From JAVEDQ01 sp963783105 (GTDB lineage: Bacteria; Actinomycetota; Actinomycetes; Frankiales; Frankiaceae): 64,000 nt of DNA. A program made the translations under genes and the position numbers. Positions 18,689 to 26,894 of this stretch are shown in pieces. The stretch's first letter is position 1; each line of letters begins with the position of its first letter. The notes below the pieces were generated by a model that ran no database searches, was not told where the DNA came from, and was given only the letters and a program-made list of their open reading frames with translations. The stretch spans positions 744,001 through 808,000 of the forward strand of contig CAWAMI010000007.1 in assembly GCA_963783105.1 (NCBI GenBank), in the 5' to 3' direction.

Positions 18689-19508
18689 CCGTGCCCGGGA
18701 ACAGGCTGCCGCGCAGCGGGCTCCACTGACCCCACTCGCGGGTGTGACCCGCCGGCCACTCCGGCTCGACCACGTCGGTCACGGCGAAGCCGGCAGCGAC
18801 CAGTTCGCGGACGCGGTCGCCCATCGTGCGGTGGGACTCCACGTAGAGCGGGCGTCCGCTCTCGCCGATCTCGAGGTAGGCGCTGCGGTCGAAGTAGGAC
18901 CGTTCGACGACCAGGCCGGCCGGCCCGGGATCGTCCCGGAAGCACCAGCGCATCGGGTGGTTCACGGAGAACACCCAGCGCCCGCCCGGTCGCAGCACGC
19001 GGGCGACCTCCCGGTGCAGCGCCTCGCTGTCGGCCACGAAGGGGACCGCGCCGAAGGCGGAACAGGCGATGTCGACGCTCGCCGGACGGATCGGCAGCTG
19101 CGTGGCGTCCGCCTGCACGAGCGGGACCTGCATCCCCGAGGCCAGCCCTTGCCGCCGCGCGTGCCGGAGCTGGCCGCCGGACAGGTCCACGGCGACGGGC
19201 CGTGCGCCGACCCTCGCGAGCCAACGCGAGCACTGCGCGGCGCCGGCGCCGATCTCCAGGACCCTCCGGCCCGCCAGCTCGGCGGTCGGCCCGAGCAGCT
19301 GCGCGTCCTGCTCCCGAACGCCCTCGGGGCACCAGACGAAGTCGCCGACGTCGGCGCCGAGGAACTCGCCGTGCTCGGCCTGGTAGTCGTCGGCCTCGGC
19401 GTCCCACCAGCCCCGGTTCGCCCGCACGGCCTCCGTCTGGTCGACGTCGCCGTAGCCGATCTCGACGACGGATTCGGGCTCATCCTGGTCCGCCGAGCTC
19501 TGCTGCAT
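18651..19508 (-). CDS. SAM-dependent methyltransferase (class I)
   Basis: The 285-residue protein contains VLEIGAGAAQCSRWLA (motif I), VAVDLSGGQLRHAR (post-motif I acidic residue), ACSAFGAVPFV and VLRPGGRWVFS. The N-terminal region ANRGWWDAEADDYQAEHG is typical of an actinobacterial methyltransferase group often found near housekeeping genes. It is transcribed away from rpsA. The substrate is not predictable from the sequence. There is no signal peptide or membrane helix. Confidence 0.88.
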   Translation of the reverse strand: MQQSSADQDEPESVVEIGYGDVDQTEAVRANRGWWDAEADDYQAEHGEFLGADVGDFVWCPEGVREQDAQLLGPTAELAGRRVLEIGAGAAQCSRWLARVGARPVAVDLSGGQLRHARRQGLASGMQVPLVQADATQLPIRPASVDIACSAFGAVPFVADSEALHREVARVLRPGGRWVFSVNHPMRWCFRDDPGPAGLVVERSYFDRSAYLEIGESGRPLYVESHRTMGDRVRELVAAGFAVTDVVEPEWPAGHTREWGQWSPLRGSLFPGTVIFVARLADRRC

Positions 19509-19558
19509 GCGGTCATTGTCCGCCGGGATTCCGCGGCGTCATTGTTCGCCCACAGGCG

Positions 19559-19589
19559 TTGACCGCGTCGTGATCGCGTGCCGTAAACT
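19559..19589 (+). promoter_or_regulatory. Candidate sigma-A type promoter of rpsA
   Basis: TTGACC (19559-19564) and TAAACT (19584-19589) are separated by 19 bp, slightly longer than ideal. They would give a leader of about 170 bases before the rpsA start. Just upstream, gtcattgtccgcc and gtcattgttcgcc form an imperfect direct repeat (from about 19512 and 19538). This is a pattern match only. Confidence 0.4.
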
Positions 19590-19769
19590 CGACCACGCAC
19601 GAGGGTCTGTGTGTGCGTACCGAGCGGACCCACTTGTGATCGTCTCGACGGTTTCGACAGTTCTTGCCGGCCCGGCGCTTCGACCCGGCCCTCGGCGACG
19701 CTGCAAGCAGCGGATCCTCTGCGAGCGGCGAACACTGTCCGAGCGACCCATCTGTCCGGAGCCAACCCC

Positions 19770-21224
19770 TTGACGACTAGTACCACCGAAGCCCCGACGC
19801 GTCCCGCCCCCACGCAGGTGGCGATCAACGACATCGGATCGGCCGAGGACTTCCTCGCTGCCATCGATTCGACGATCAAGTACTTCAACGACGGTGACAT
19901 CGTCGAAGGAACCATCGTCAAGGTCGACCGCGACGAGGTCCTGCTCGACATCGGCTACAAGACCGAGGGCGTCATCCCCTCGCGCGAGTTGTCGATCAAG
20001 CACGACGTCGACCCCAACGAGGTCGTCGCCGTCGGCGACGAGGTCGAGGCCCTCGTCCTCCAGAAGGAGGACAAGGAGGGCCGCCTGATCCTGTCCAAGA
20101 AGCGCGCCCAGTACGAGCGCGCCTGGGGCACGATCGAGAAGCTCAAGGACGAGGACGGTGTCGTCAACGGCACGGTCATCGAGGTCGTCAAGGGCGGGCT
20201 GATCCTGGACATCGGGCTCCGCGGCTTCCTGCCGGCCTCGCTGGTCGAGATGCGCCGCGTGCGTGACCTGCAGCCCTACGTGGGCCGGGAGCTCGAGGCC
20301 AAGATCATCGAGCTCGACAAGAACCGCAACAACGTCGTGCTGTCGCGCCGCGCGTGGCTCGAGCAGACGCAGAGCGAGGTGCGCTCGGAGTTCCTGGCCA
20401 AGCTGGCCAAGGGCCAGGTGCGCCAGGGCGTCGTGTCCTCGATCGTCAACTTCGGTGCGTTCGTCGACCTCGGCGGCGTCGACGGTCTGGTCCACGTCTC
20501 CGAGCTGTCCTGGAAGCACATCGACCACCCGAGCGAGGTCGTCGAGGTGGGCCAGGAGGTCACGGTCGAGGTCCTCGACGTCGACATGGACCGCGAGCGG
20601 GTCTCGCTGTCGCTGAAGGCGACGCAGGAGGACCCGTGGCGTCAGTTCGCGCGCACCCACGCGATCGGCCAGGTCGTGCCCGGACGGGTCACCAAGCTCG
20701 TGCCGTTCGGTGCGTTCGTCCGCGTGGACGAGGGCATCGAGGGTCTGGTCCACATCTCCGAGCTGGCCGAGCGCCACGTGGAGATCCCGGAGCAGGTCGT
20801 CCAGGTCGGCAACGAGATCATGGTCAAGGTCATCGACATCGACCTCGAACGTCGCCGGATCTCGCTGTCCCTGAAGCAGGCCAACGAGGCCGCGCACGTC
20901 GTCGACGTGGCCGAGTTCGACCCGACCCAGTACGGGATGGAAGCCCACTACGACGAGTCGGGCAACTACATCTACCCCGAGGGCTTCGACGTCGACACCG
21001 GCAACTGGCTGCCCGGATACGAGGCTCAGCAGGCCGAGTGGGAGCGGCAGTACGAGGAGGCCCGCACCCGGTTCGAGCAGCACCTCGCGCAGATCAAGGC
21101 CGCGCAGGAGGCGGAGGTCGAGGAGAGCGGCCCCTCGACCTACAGCTCCGAGGCGGAGGAGCCGTCGTCGGCCCTCGACGAGGAGTCGCTGCGCAAGCTG
21201 CGGGAGCAGTTCGGCGGCAACTAG
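19770..21224 (+). CDS. rpsA: 30S ribosomal protein S1
   Basis: The 484-residue product has four S1 RNA-binding motifs (about residues 43-113, 128-195, 213-283 and 300-370), each with the G-x-F/V-hydrophobic core and a closing SLK or LSxK segment, then a charged tail. Four motifs rather than six is normal for actinobacteria. The start is TTG at 19770: the sequence that follows matches the usual S1 N-terminus (TTSTTEAPT... VAINDIGS), and GGAG sits eight bases upstream. The open frame further upstream is not coding. A strong terminator follows 27 bases after the stop. Confidence 0.97.
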   Translation: MTTSTTEAPTRPAPTQVAINDIGSAEDFLAAIDSTIKYFNDGDIVEGTIVKVDRDEVLLDIGYKTEGVIPSRELSIKHDVDPNEVVAVGDEVEALVLQKEDKEGRLILSKKRAQYERAWGTIEKLKDEDGVVNGTVIEVVKGGLILDIGLRGFLPASLVEMRRVRDLQPYVGRELEAKIIELDKNRNNVVLSRRAWLEQTQSEVRSEFLAKLAKGQVRQGVVSSIVNFGAFVDLGGVDGLVHVSELSWKHIDHPSEVVEVGQEVTVEVLDVDMDRERVSLSLKATQEDPWRQFARTHAIGQVVPGRVTKLVPFGAFVRVDEGIEGLVHISELAERHVEIPEQVVQVGNEIMVKVIDIDLERRRISLSLKQANEAAHVVDVAEFDPTQYGMEAHYDESGNYIYPEGFDVDTGNWLPGYEAQQAEWERQYEEARTRFEQHLAQIKAAQEAEVEESGPSTYSSEAEEPSSALDEESLRKLREQFGGN

Positions 21225-21251
21225 ATCGACCCAGAGCTGGGATCAGCTCAT

Positions 21252-21290
21252 CGAGACGGCCCCGGGAGCGTTGCTCCCGGGGCCGTCTCG
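21252..21290 (+). terminator. Terminator of rpsA: perfect 18-bp stem, 3-base loop
   Basis: The arms cgagacggccccgggagc (21252-21269) and gctcccggggccgtctcg (21273-21290) are exact reverse complements around the loop gtt. There is no U-tract, as is common in high-GC actinobacteria. Confidence 0.93.
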
Positions 21291-21365
21291 CGTCGCGGCG
21301 CGTCCGCGAGGGGAGCGGTCGATGTCAGGAACTCGTCATGCTCCAAAGCGGCGAAAAGGAGGACG

Positions 21366-21416
21366 GTGATCAACGCGGACTCGTACTGTTCTCGAGTCGT
21401 ATCAGCCGTTCGCTAG
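21366..21416 (+). other. Possible 16-codon leader ORF before the membrane-protein gene
   Basis: A GTG at 21366 preceded by AGGAGG (21357-21362) opens a 16-codon frame ending with TAG at 21414-21416. The stop overlaps the AGGAG ribosome-binding site of the GTG at 21428. The arrangement would allow translational coupling. The spacing from AGGAGG to GTG is only three bases, and the same DNA would be coding in another frame if the downstream gene starts at ATG 21338, so this is tentative. Confidence 0.25.
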
Positions 21417-21427
21417 GAGCCCCGACC

Positions 21428-21868
21428 GTGATACCGACCCTGCTCGGCCGCATCGAGACCCGCATCTTCGTTCTGGCACTGATCGGCTCTCTCACCACGC
21501 TGGTGATCACGCCGGTGCTCCCGTCCACCCCGGGAAGTCTCGGGGCGACGTACAAGATCACCTTCTCGGTGCTGATCGCGGTCACCGTCCTCGGCATCCT
21601 CTGGGAGTTCGTCTACCACGGCCTGATGCAGCTTCGGTGGGAGAAGGACTGGCCCACCCTGTTCGGACTCGTCACGGCGATCAACGAGGGCGCCCTCGTG
21701 TGGGTGCTCATCAAGGCCGGCGCCATTCCCGGCGCCCCCGACGACCTGGCCTTCGCCGCATTCCTGATCGACTTCGCCGTCGTGTGGCTGGCGACCTTCC
21801 TCTGGGTCAACGGCCCGATGCGGGTGCCCTTCCTCCGCTGGCGGCACCAGGGTGGCCGGCTCGTCTGA
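21428..21868 (+). CDS. Small integral membrane protein of unknown function
   Basis: The 146-residue protein has four predicted helices: residues about 13-35, 45-65, 80-100 and 110-130. The conserved-looking WEFVYHGLMQLRWEKDWPTLFGL block lies between helices 2 and 3. GTG at 21428 has AGGAG eight bases upstream. An in-frame ATG at 21338, with AGGA upstream, would add 30 residues. It leads a three-gene run with the FHA protein and flavoprotein (gaps of 49 and 55 bases) that ends at the terminator at 25167. I do not recognise the family. Confidence 0.8.
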   Translation: MIPTLLGRIETRIFVLALIGSLTTLVITPVLPSTPGSLGATYKITFSVLIAVTVLGILWEFVYHGLMQLRWEKDWPTLFGLVTAINEGALVWVLIKAGAIPGAPDDLAFAAFLIDFAVVWLATFLWVNGPMRVPFLRWRHQGGRLV

Positions 21869-21917
21869 GCCGGGGTCGCCGACCCGTCTTCCCGATCCAG
21901 TCTGAAAGGAATCCTTC

Positions 21918-23330
21918 GTGAGCAGCTGGGACGACCTTCGCCTTCAGGTCACCCCGGGAGAAGGTCTGGTCGTACGCAGCCCGGCCGCGCTCCTGGTCGT
22001 GCCGGCCTTCGGCGAGCACCAGCGGCACGCCCTCGAGCAACTGACGTCGCTCATCCGGGCCGGCCGGCCCGGTGGAGGACGCGTCCTCGCCCGGAAGGTC
22101 GCCGGGATCATTGCGGGCAGCGAACCGGAGGACGTTCCGGACCTGGCCCTGCTCGCCGGCCTCGGGCACGACAACGTGGCGGTGCTCGTGCTGGGGGAGG
22201 CCCAGGTGACGGCGCAGACGCCGCAGGGCCCCGTCACTCTCTCCGGCCGCGAGTCGCTGACCTGGGTCGACAAGGTGCTGAGCGCGCCGAGTCGGATCGT
22301 CGTGGGCATGCCCGACGACCCCGAGCCGGTCGCGGTGCCGGTCGTCGACCTCGTCGTCGGCGCCGTCCCCGGCGGGGGAGCGCTGCTCGAGCCGCGCGAC
22401 GCCGGGGCAGCCTTCGCGCCGTCGGCGGGGCAGCCGGTAGCGGAGGCCGCTCCGATCACCCCGCCGCCCATCGACACCGCGAAGAAGGCACCCGCTTCCG
22501 GGTCGGTCGCGGCGCCGCCCCCTTCGTCGCCGGTCGCACCCGAGACGCAGCCCGAGCCGCCGGCCGGGTCCGCGCCGGAGCCCGCCCACGCGGCCTACGT
22601 GGGCGACGCGACCGAGGCCATGCCCGCCGAACCGGCCGAGTCCCCCGAGCCGGCCGAATTCCCCGAGCCGGCAGCGGAGCCCGAGCCGACGGGCGGGGTT
22701 GCGGAGCACGCCGGCCACGACCACGCCGTGCCCCCGCCGCGCAACGAGGACTTCCAGGTGGAGCCGCTCGGCGGGTTCGACGACGAGCCGCGTGAGCCGC
22801 TGCCCGTGGAGCCCGAGGCCGCGGCCCCCTCGGCGGACGCGCCGCAACAGCACCACACCGACCTCGTCGAGGGCGTCTACTGCAAGCGCGGCCACTTCAC
22901 CGACCCCGACAGCCAGTTCTGCATCGTCTGCGGGATCGGGCTCTACGAAACGAAGATCAAGCGCAAGGGCGTCCGTCCCGAACTCGGCTTCCTCGTCTTC
23001 GACGACGGCTCGGTGTTCCACCTCGATCACGACTACGTCCTCGGGCGTCAGCCGGAGGTCGATGACGAGGTCAAGACGGGGGCGGTGCGAGGCCTCCGGC
23101 TCGACGACGCCGGGGGCACCGTCTCCCGCGCGCACGCGATCGTGCGGCTGGTGGGCTGGAACGTCACCATCGCCGACCGGAAGTCGCAGAACGGCACCCT
23201 CGTCGCGGTCAAGGGCAGCGACCAGTTCGTCCCGGTGGCCCGGGACCAGCCGATCACGCTCGTACCGGGCAGCCGTATCCAGCTCGGTCAGCGGACGCTC
23301 GTCTACGAATCGCAGCGCGGCCGCAGCTGA
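21918..23330 (+). CDS. Zinc-ribbon-like and FHA domain protein
   Basis: The 470-residue protein has three parts. Residues 1-150 form a globular domain I do not recognise. A Pro/Ala/Glu-rich linker spans about 165-315. The C-terminus carries a short metal-binding-like motif (C322, H326, C335, C338) followed by a forkhead-associated domain (about 355-465) with GR at 376-377, SRAH at 403-406 and NG at 425-426. These are the residues that bind phosphothreonine peptides. It should therefore read a phosphorylation mark, the obvious candidate writer being the kinase homologue at 29145. GTG at 21918 follows GAAAGGA at a seven-base distance. It is cytoplasmic, without a signal peptide. Confidence 0.9.
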   Translation: MSSWDDLRLQVTPGEGLVVRSPAALLVVPAFGEHQRHALEQLTSLIRAGRPGGGRVLARKVAGIIAGSEPEDVPDLALLAGLGHDNVAVLVLGEAQVTAQTPQGPVTLSGRESLTWVDKVLSAPSRIVVGMPDDPEPVAVPVVDLVVGAVPGGGALLEPRDAGAAFAPSAGQPVAEAAPITPPPIDTAKKAPASGSVAAPPPSSPVAPETQPEPPAGSAPEPAHAAYVGDATEAMPAEPAESPEPAEFPEPAAEPEPTGGVAEHAGHDHAVPPPRNEDFQVEPLGGFDDEPREPLPVEPEAAAPSADAPQQHHTDLVEGVYCKRGHFTDPDSQFCIVCGIGLYETKIKRKGVRPELGFLVFDDGSVFHLDHDYVLGRQPEVDDEVKTGAVRGLRLDDAGGTVSRAHAIVRLVGWNVTIADRKSQNGTLVAVKGSDQFVPVARDQPITLVPGSRIQLGQRTLVYESQRGRS

Positions 23331-23385
23331 CGGCCGGCAGAGCTCATTTCCAGCACAGGTTAGTTTCAGGGACAGGAGCGAGACC

Positions 23386-25146
23386 GTGACCTCTCGGGCG
23401 CCGGGCGTGCCGCCGAACCTCAACCCTCCGCCGCGGAGCGCACCTCCGTCGGCGCCACCTGCCGGCTGGGTCCCGGGTCAGGCGCCGCCACCCGCGGAGC
23501 CCATCGTGCCGCAGGTGACCGGCCAGCACGTGATCGCGACGCCGGGCACGACGGTGGAGGACCGCGAGGCGCCGATGGGCGGCCGCGGCGATCTCACCCA
23601 GCAGCTCATCGACTCGCCGGCCTGGTCCGACGACATGGTGCACCAGGCCGGGATCCCGGTCGTCGACGTGCCACTGGTGACCGTGGGCGGAGGCATCGGC
23701 TCGTTCGTGCTGGTCGACCACCTGCGGATCGCGGGCGTGCCGACGAGCGCGATCGCCGTCCTGGGCGTCAACGACCTGCCGTGGCAGACCTACGAGTACC
23801 TCACCCGGGTCTCCCAGATCCCGCGGGGCGAACGGCTGCGCTCCGACTCCGGGTCGACCCCGGACAACATCTGGGGGTTCCCCAGCTACGCGCTGCGGGA
23901 GGCCTGGCACGGCAAGAAGGGCCAGGTGCCGACGGCCACCGGCTTCAAGAAGCAGTCCACGCTCGGCGCGAAGCTGGCGCCGCTGTGGAACGTGCTCTCC
24001 GAGCCGATCTTCACGGACTACTACACGCCCCGGGCCGGGCAGGCGTTCGCCGCCATGGAACGCGAGATGAACCGGATCAACTACCGGGCGATGTTCCGCA
24101 AGGGCTCGGTCCGGATGGTCCGGCGGCGTCACGGCGGCGGCTACTACACGATCCTCACCCCGCCGGAGGGCACCTCGCAGACGAAGCGGGTCGCCTTCCG
24201 CAGCCGCTTCGTGCACGTCGCGGTCGGCTACCCCGGTCTGCGGTTCCTGCCCGACCTGCAGAAGTACCGCACCACCTACAACGACTACTCCCGGGTCGTG
24301 AACGCCTACGAACCCCACGAGCACGTCTACGAGGACCTTCGGCGCAAGCCGCGCACGGTGGTCGTCCGCGGCGGCGGGATCGTCGCGTCCCGGGTGCTGC
24401 AACGGTTGATCGACGACCGCAACCTGTTCGGCGCCCAGACCGTCATCGTCCACCTGCTCCGCAGCTACGTCGCCGGCAAGCACGGGCCGAGCCGGACCAA
24501 GCAGCGCAACGCCGCCTTCGGCACGGCGCTGCAGGGCTTCAACTGGCCGAAGAGCAACTGGGGCGGCGTCTACAAGAAGCAGCTCGAACGGGCGACGCCG
24601 GAGGAGCGCAAGCAGCTGCTCAGCTGGCAGGGCGGCACCACCACCCCGCACCGCAAGCTCTGGCTGCAGCAGCTCGAGCTCGGGAAGCAGAACGGATACT
24701 TCCACCAGCTGATCGGCAAGGTCGAGGAGGTCACGCCGACCGCCGACGGGCGCATCAACACGCGTATCCAGACCCAGCAGGGTCCCGTGGACGTTGCGGC
24801 CGACTACGTCATCGATGCCACCGGACTCGAGGCGGACATCACCGAGAACCGGGTGATCAAGGATCTGTTCGAGAAGACCGGCGCCGTCCGCAGCCCGTTC
24901 GGTCGACTCGACGTGGAGCTGAGCTTCGAGGTCAAGGGCACCCGGAACACCGACGGGCTGGTCTTCGCGTCGGGATCCGCCACCCTCGGCGGCCCCTACG
25001 CCACGGTCGACTCGTTCCTCGGGCTGCAGTACCAGGCGCTCACCATCATGGATGAACTCGCGAAGTTCGGGTTCTGCAAGAAGTTGGGCCCCGGTCGCTC
25101 GATCTCCCAGTGGGTCAAGTGGTGCCGTAACACGCCCCTGCCCTGA
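23386..25146 (+). CDS. FAD/NAD(P)-dependent oxidoreductase-like flavoprotein
   Basis: The 586-residue protein starts with a Pro-rich tail (1-60). It then has a dinucleotide-binding GGGIGSF at 101-107 and a second GGGIVAS at 329-335, as in two-dinucleotide-fold flavoproteins. The YVIDATG block at 474-480 and the segment FASGSATLGGPYATVDSFLGLQYQ-like region at 527-551 resemble the second flavin-contacting strand of FAD oxidoreductases. GTG at 23386 has AGGAG seven bases upstream. It is the last gene before the 25167 terminator and is probably co-transcribed with the FHA protein, so redox signalling is a reasonable guess. No substrate can be named, and I cannot assign it to a characterised enzyme. 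Confidence 0.82.
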   Translation: MTSRAPGVPPNLNPPPRSAPPSAPPAGWVPGQAPPPAEPIVPQVTGQHVIATPGTTVEDREAPMGGRGDLTQQLIDSPAWSDDMVHQAGIPVVDVPLVTVGGGIGSFVLVDHLRIAGVPTSAIAVLGVNDLPWQTYEYLTRVSQIPRGERLRSDSGSTPDNIWGFPSYALREAWHGKKGQVPTATGFKKQSTLGAKLAPLWNVLSEPIFTDYYTPRAGQAFAAMEREMNRINYRAMFRKGSVRMVRRRHGGGYYTILTPPEGTSQTKRVAFRSRFVHVAVGYPGLRFLPDLQKYRTTYNDYSRVVNAYEPHEHVYEDLRRKPRTVVVRGGGIVASRVLQRLIDDRNLFGAQTVIVHLLRSYVAGKHGPSRTKQRNAAFGTALQGFNWPKSNWGGVYKKQLERATPEERKQLLSWQGGTTTPHRKLWLQQLELGKQNGYFHQLIGKVEEVTPTADGRINTRIQTQQGPVDVAADYVIDATGLEADITENRVIKDLFEKTGAVRSPFGRLDVELSFEVKGTRNTDGLVFASGSATLGGPYATVDSFLGLQYQALTIMDELAKFGFCKKLGPGRSISQWVKWCRNTPLP

Positions 25147-25166
25147 GTGCGCAGGTCCTGGCCGAG

Positions 25167-25207
25167 GCACAGCGCCCGTCCCCGTCGATCGGGGGCGGGC
25201 GCTGTGC
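25167..25207 (+). terminator. Terminator after the flavoprotein gene
   Basis: A 17-bp stem pairs gcacagcgcccgtcccc (25167-25183) with gggggcgggcgctgtgc (25191-25207) around a seven-base loop. There is a single T-G wobble pair. Confidence 0.9.
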
Positions 25208-25267
25208 TTCGCGCAGCGACTGTTACCCGAACTCTCGGATTCCCGGGCGAGCGGGGGGCCACGCTGG

Positions 25268-25274
25268 TAAAAAT
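25268..25274 (+). promoter_or_regulatory. Candidate -10 element for a leaderless antiporter mRNA
   Basis: The AT-rich run taaaaat is conspicuous in this GC-rich DNA and lies so that transcription would begin at or very near the GTG at 25280. No ribosome-binding site precedes that GTG, which fits a leaderless message. No convincing -35 box is visible. Confidence 0.35.
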
Positions 25275-25279
25275 CTTCT

Positions 25280-26851
25280 GTGTATCAGCTGATGGCCGCC
25301 TCCGCGCCCGCGGCCAAACCACCGGGGCTCGACTCGACGCAGCTGCTTGCGTTCCTCCTCCTCGATCTCGTGATCATCCTGGTGGTCGCGAGACTGGTCG
25401 GCTCCTTCGCCCTGCGACTCGGTCAGCCGCGCGTCGTCGGCGAGATCGTGGGCGGCGTCCTGCTCGGCCCCACGCTGCTCGGGGCCACGATCTACACCTG
25501 GGGCTCGCCGTTCGAGTTCCTGCACTGCGACCGGTCGCTCGGGCAGGGCGTGCCGGGCGCGTCCGGGGTGTCCCCGAGCATCACGAGTTGCGTGTTCCCG
25601 CCGCAGGCCCAGTCGGTTCTGTCGCTGTTCGGACAGCTGGCCCTGTTGCTGTTCATGTTCCTGGTCGGGCTGGAGTTGAACCTGGATCAGCTGAAGGGCA
25701 AGGGGCGTGCGGTCGCCACGCTGTCCGTCGGCTCGATCGGCGTGCCGCTCGCCCTCGGCTTCGTTCTCGGCCCGATCCTGTTCGACCGCTTCGCCGGTAG
25801 CGGGAACCCGTCCTCGACGGCGTTCAGCCTGTTCGTCGGGGCCATGCTGTCCGTCACCGCGTTTCCCGTCATGGCCCGGATCCTGCAGGAGAAGGGCCTG
25901 ATCACCACCGACATGGGGGCGTCCGGGGTCGCCGCCGCCGCCGTCGTGACGATCGGGATGTTCCTGCTGCTGAGCATCGCCCAGGGCGTCGCCTCCAACG
26001 CGAGCCTCGGTTCGATGCTGCTGCGCGTGCTCGGCACGGTGGTGCTGCTCGTCGTCCTGATGGGCGCCGTGCGCCCGGCTCTGGCGTGGATGGCCCGCAG
26101 CTATCAGGCCGGCGGGCCGCTGACGCCCGACCTGTTCGCGGTCTGCGTCATCGTCACCCTGGCCACGTCGTTCGCCGCGCACCAGATCGGCATCAACGTG
26201 ATCGTCGGCGGCTTCCTGGCCGGCATCGCCATGCCGGTGCGGGGACGACTGTTCAAGGAGCTCGCACCCCGGCTCAACGACGTCGTCATCGTCTTCCTGC
26301 TGCCGATCTTCCTCGCCTTCTCCGGCCTGCGTACCGACTTCACCAAGCTCGGGCTGGCGGACGTCCCCTACCTCATCCTGTTCGTGCTCGTCGGGGTGGT
26401 GGCCAAGTGGGGCGGCGGTGCGCTGTTCGCGCGGCTCGGTGGGCTGAGCTGGCGCGAGGGCAACCTGCTCGGCATCCTCATGAACTGCCGCGGGCTGCTG
26501 GTGCTGGTCGTCGCGCTGATCGCCTTCCAGTCCAACGCGATCACCGCACAGCTCCAGGTCGGCGGCGTCCTGATGGCGCTCGTGACGACGATCATGACCG
26601 GCCCGCTGATCGACGTGTTCCTCCCGGGCAAGACGGGCGAGGCCGAGCCGATGCCGGAGGAGACCGTGATGGTGACGGTGCCGTCGCCGAGCGGCTACCA
26701 CTCCACCGTAGGACCGGCCTCGGCCATCGCGGCCACCGACGGTGGCCCGGCCCGTCCGGACGGGCAGGCTCCGATCCCGCCCCCGCCGGTCCCCACCTCC
26801 AGCCCGGAGACCGGGCCCGTCGAGCCGACCCGGAGCACGACGGACGTCTGA
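25280..26851 (+). CDS. CPA2 family cation/proton antiporter homologue lacking the acidic pair
   Basis: The 523-residue protein has about twelve helices and the CPA2 (KefB/GerN type) blocks PRVVGEIVGGVLLGPTLLG, LLLFMFLVGLELNL, AMLSVTAFPVMARIL and GGFLAGIAMP. In the fifth core helix, the acidic pair of typical members (AAIDDVIAW in the second antiporter here) is replaced by AAVVTIGMF, so the ion-binding aspartates appear to be missing. A hydrophilic Pro-rich tail of about 80 residues follows the last helix. It may be a channel-like, regulatory or altered-specificity member rather than a normal exchanger. GTG at 25280 or ATG at 25292 could be the start. Confidence 0.9.
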   Translation: MYQLMAASAPAAKPPGLDSTQLLAFLLLDLVIILVVARLVGSFALRLGQPRVVGEIVGGVLLGPTLLGATIYTWGSPFEFLHCDRSLGQGVPGASGVSPSITSCVFPPQAQSVLSLFGQLALLLFMFLVGLELNLDQLKGKGRAVATLSVGSIGVPLALGFVLGPILFDRFAGSGNPSSTAFSLFVGAMLSVTAFPVMARILQEKGLITTDMGASGVAAAAVVTIGMFLLLSIAQGVASNASLGSMLLRVLGTVVLLVVLMGAVRPALAWMARSYQAGGPLTPDLFAVCVIVTLATSFAAHQIGINVIVGGFLAGIAMPVRGRLFKELAPRLNDVVIVFLLPIFLAFSGLRTDFTKLGLADVPYLILFVLVGVVAKWGGGALFARLGGLSWREGNLLGILMNCRGLLVLVVALIAFQSNAITAQLQVGGVLMALVTTIMTGPLIDVFLPGKTGEAEPMPEETVMVTVPSPSGYHSTVGPASAIAATDGGPARPDGQAPIPPPPVPTSSPETGPVEPTRSTTDV

Positions 26852-26894
26852 ACCGACAGCCCGCAGTCCGGCCGGAAGCGTCCCGGGCCCTCGT

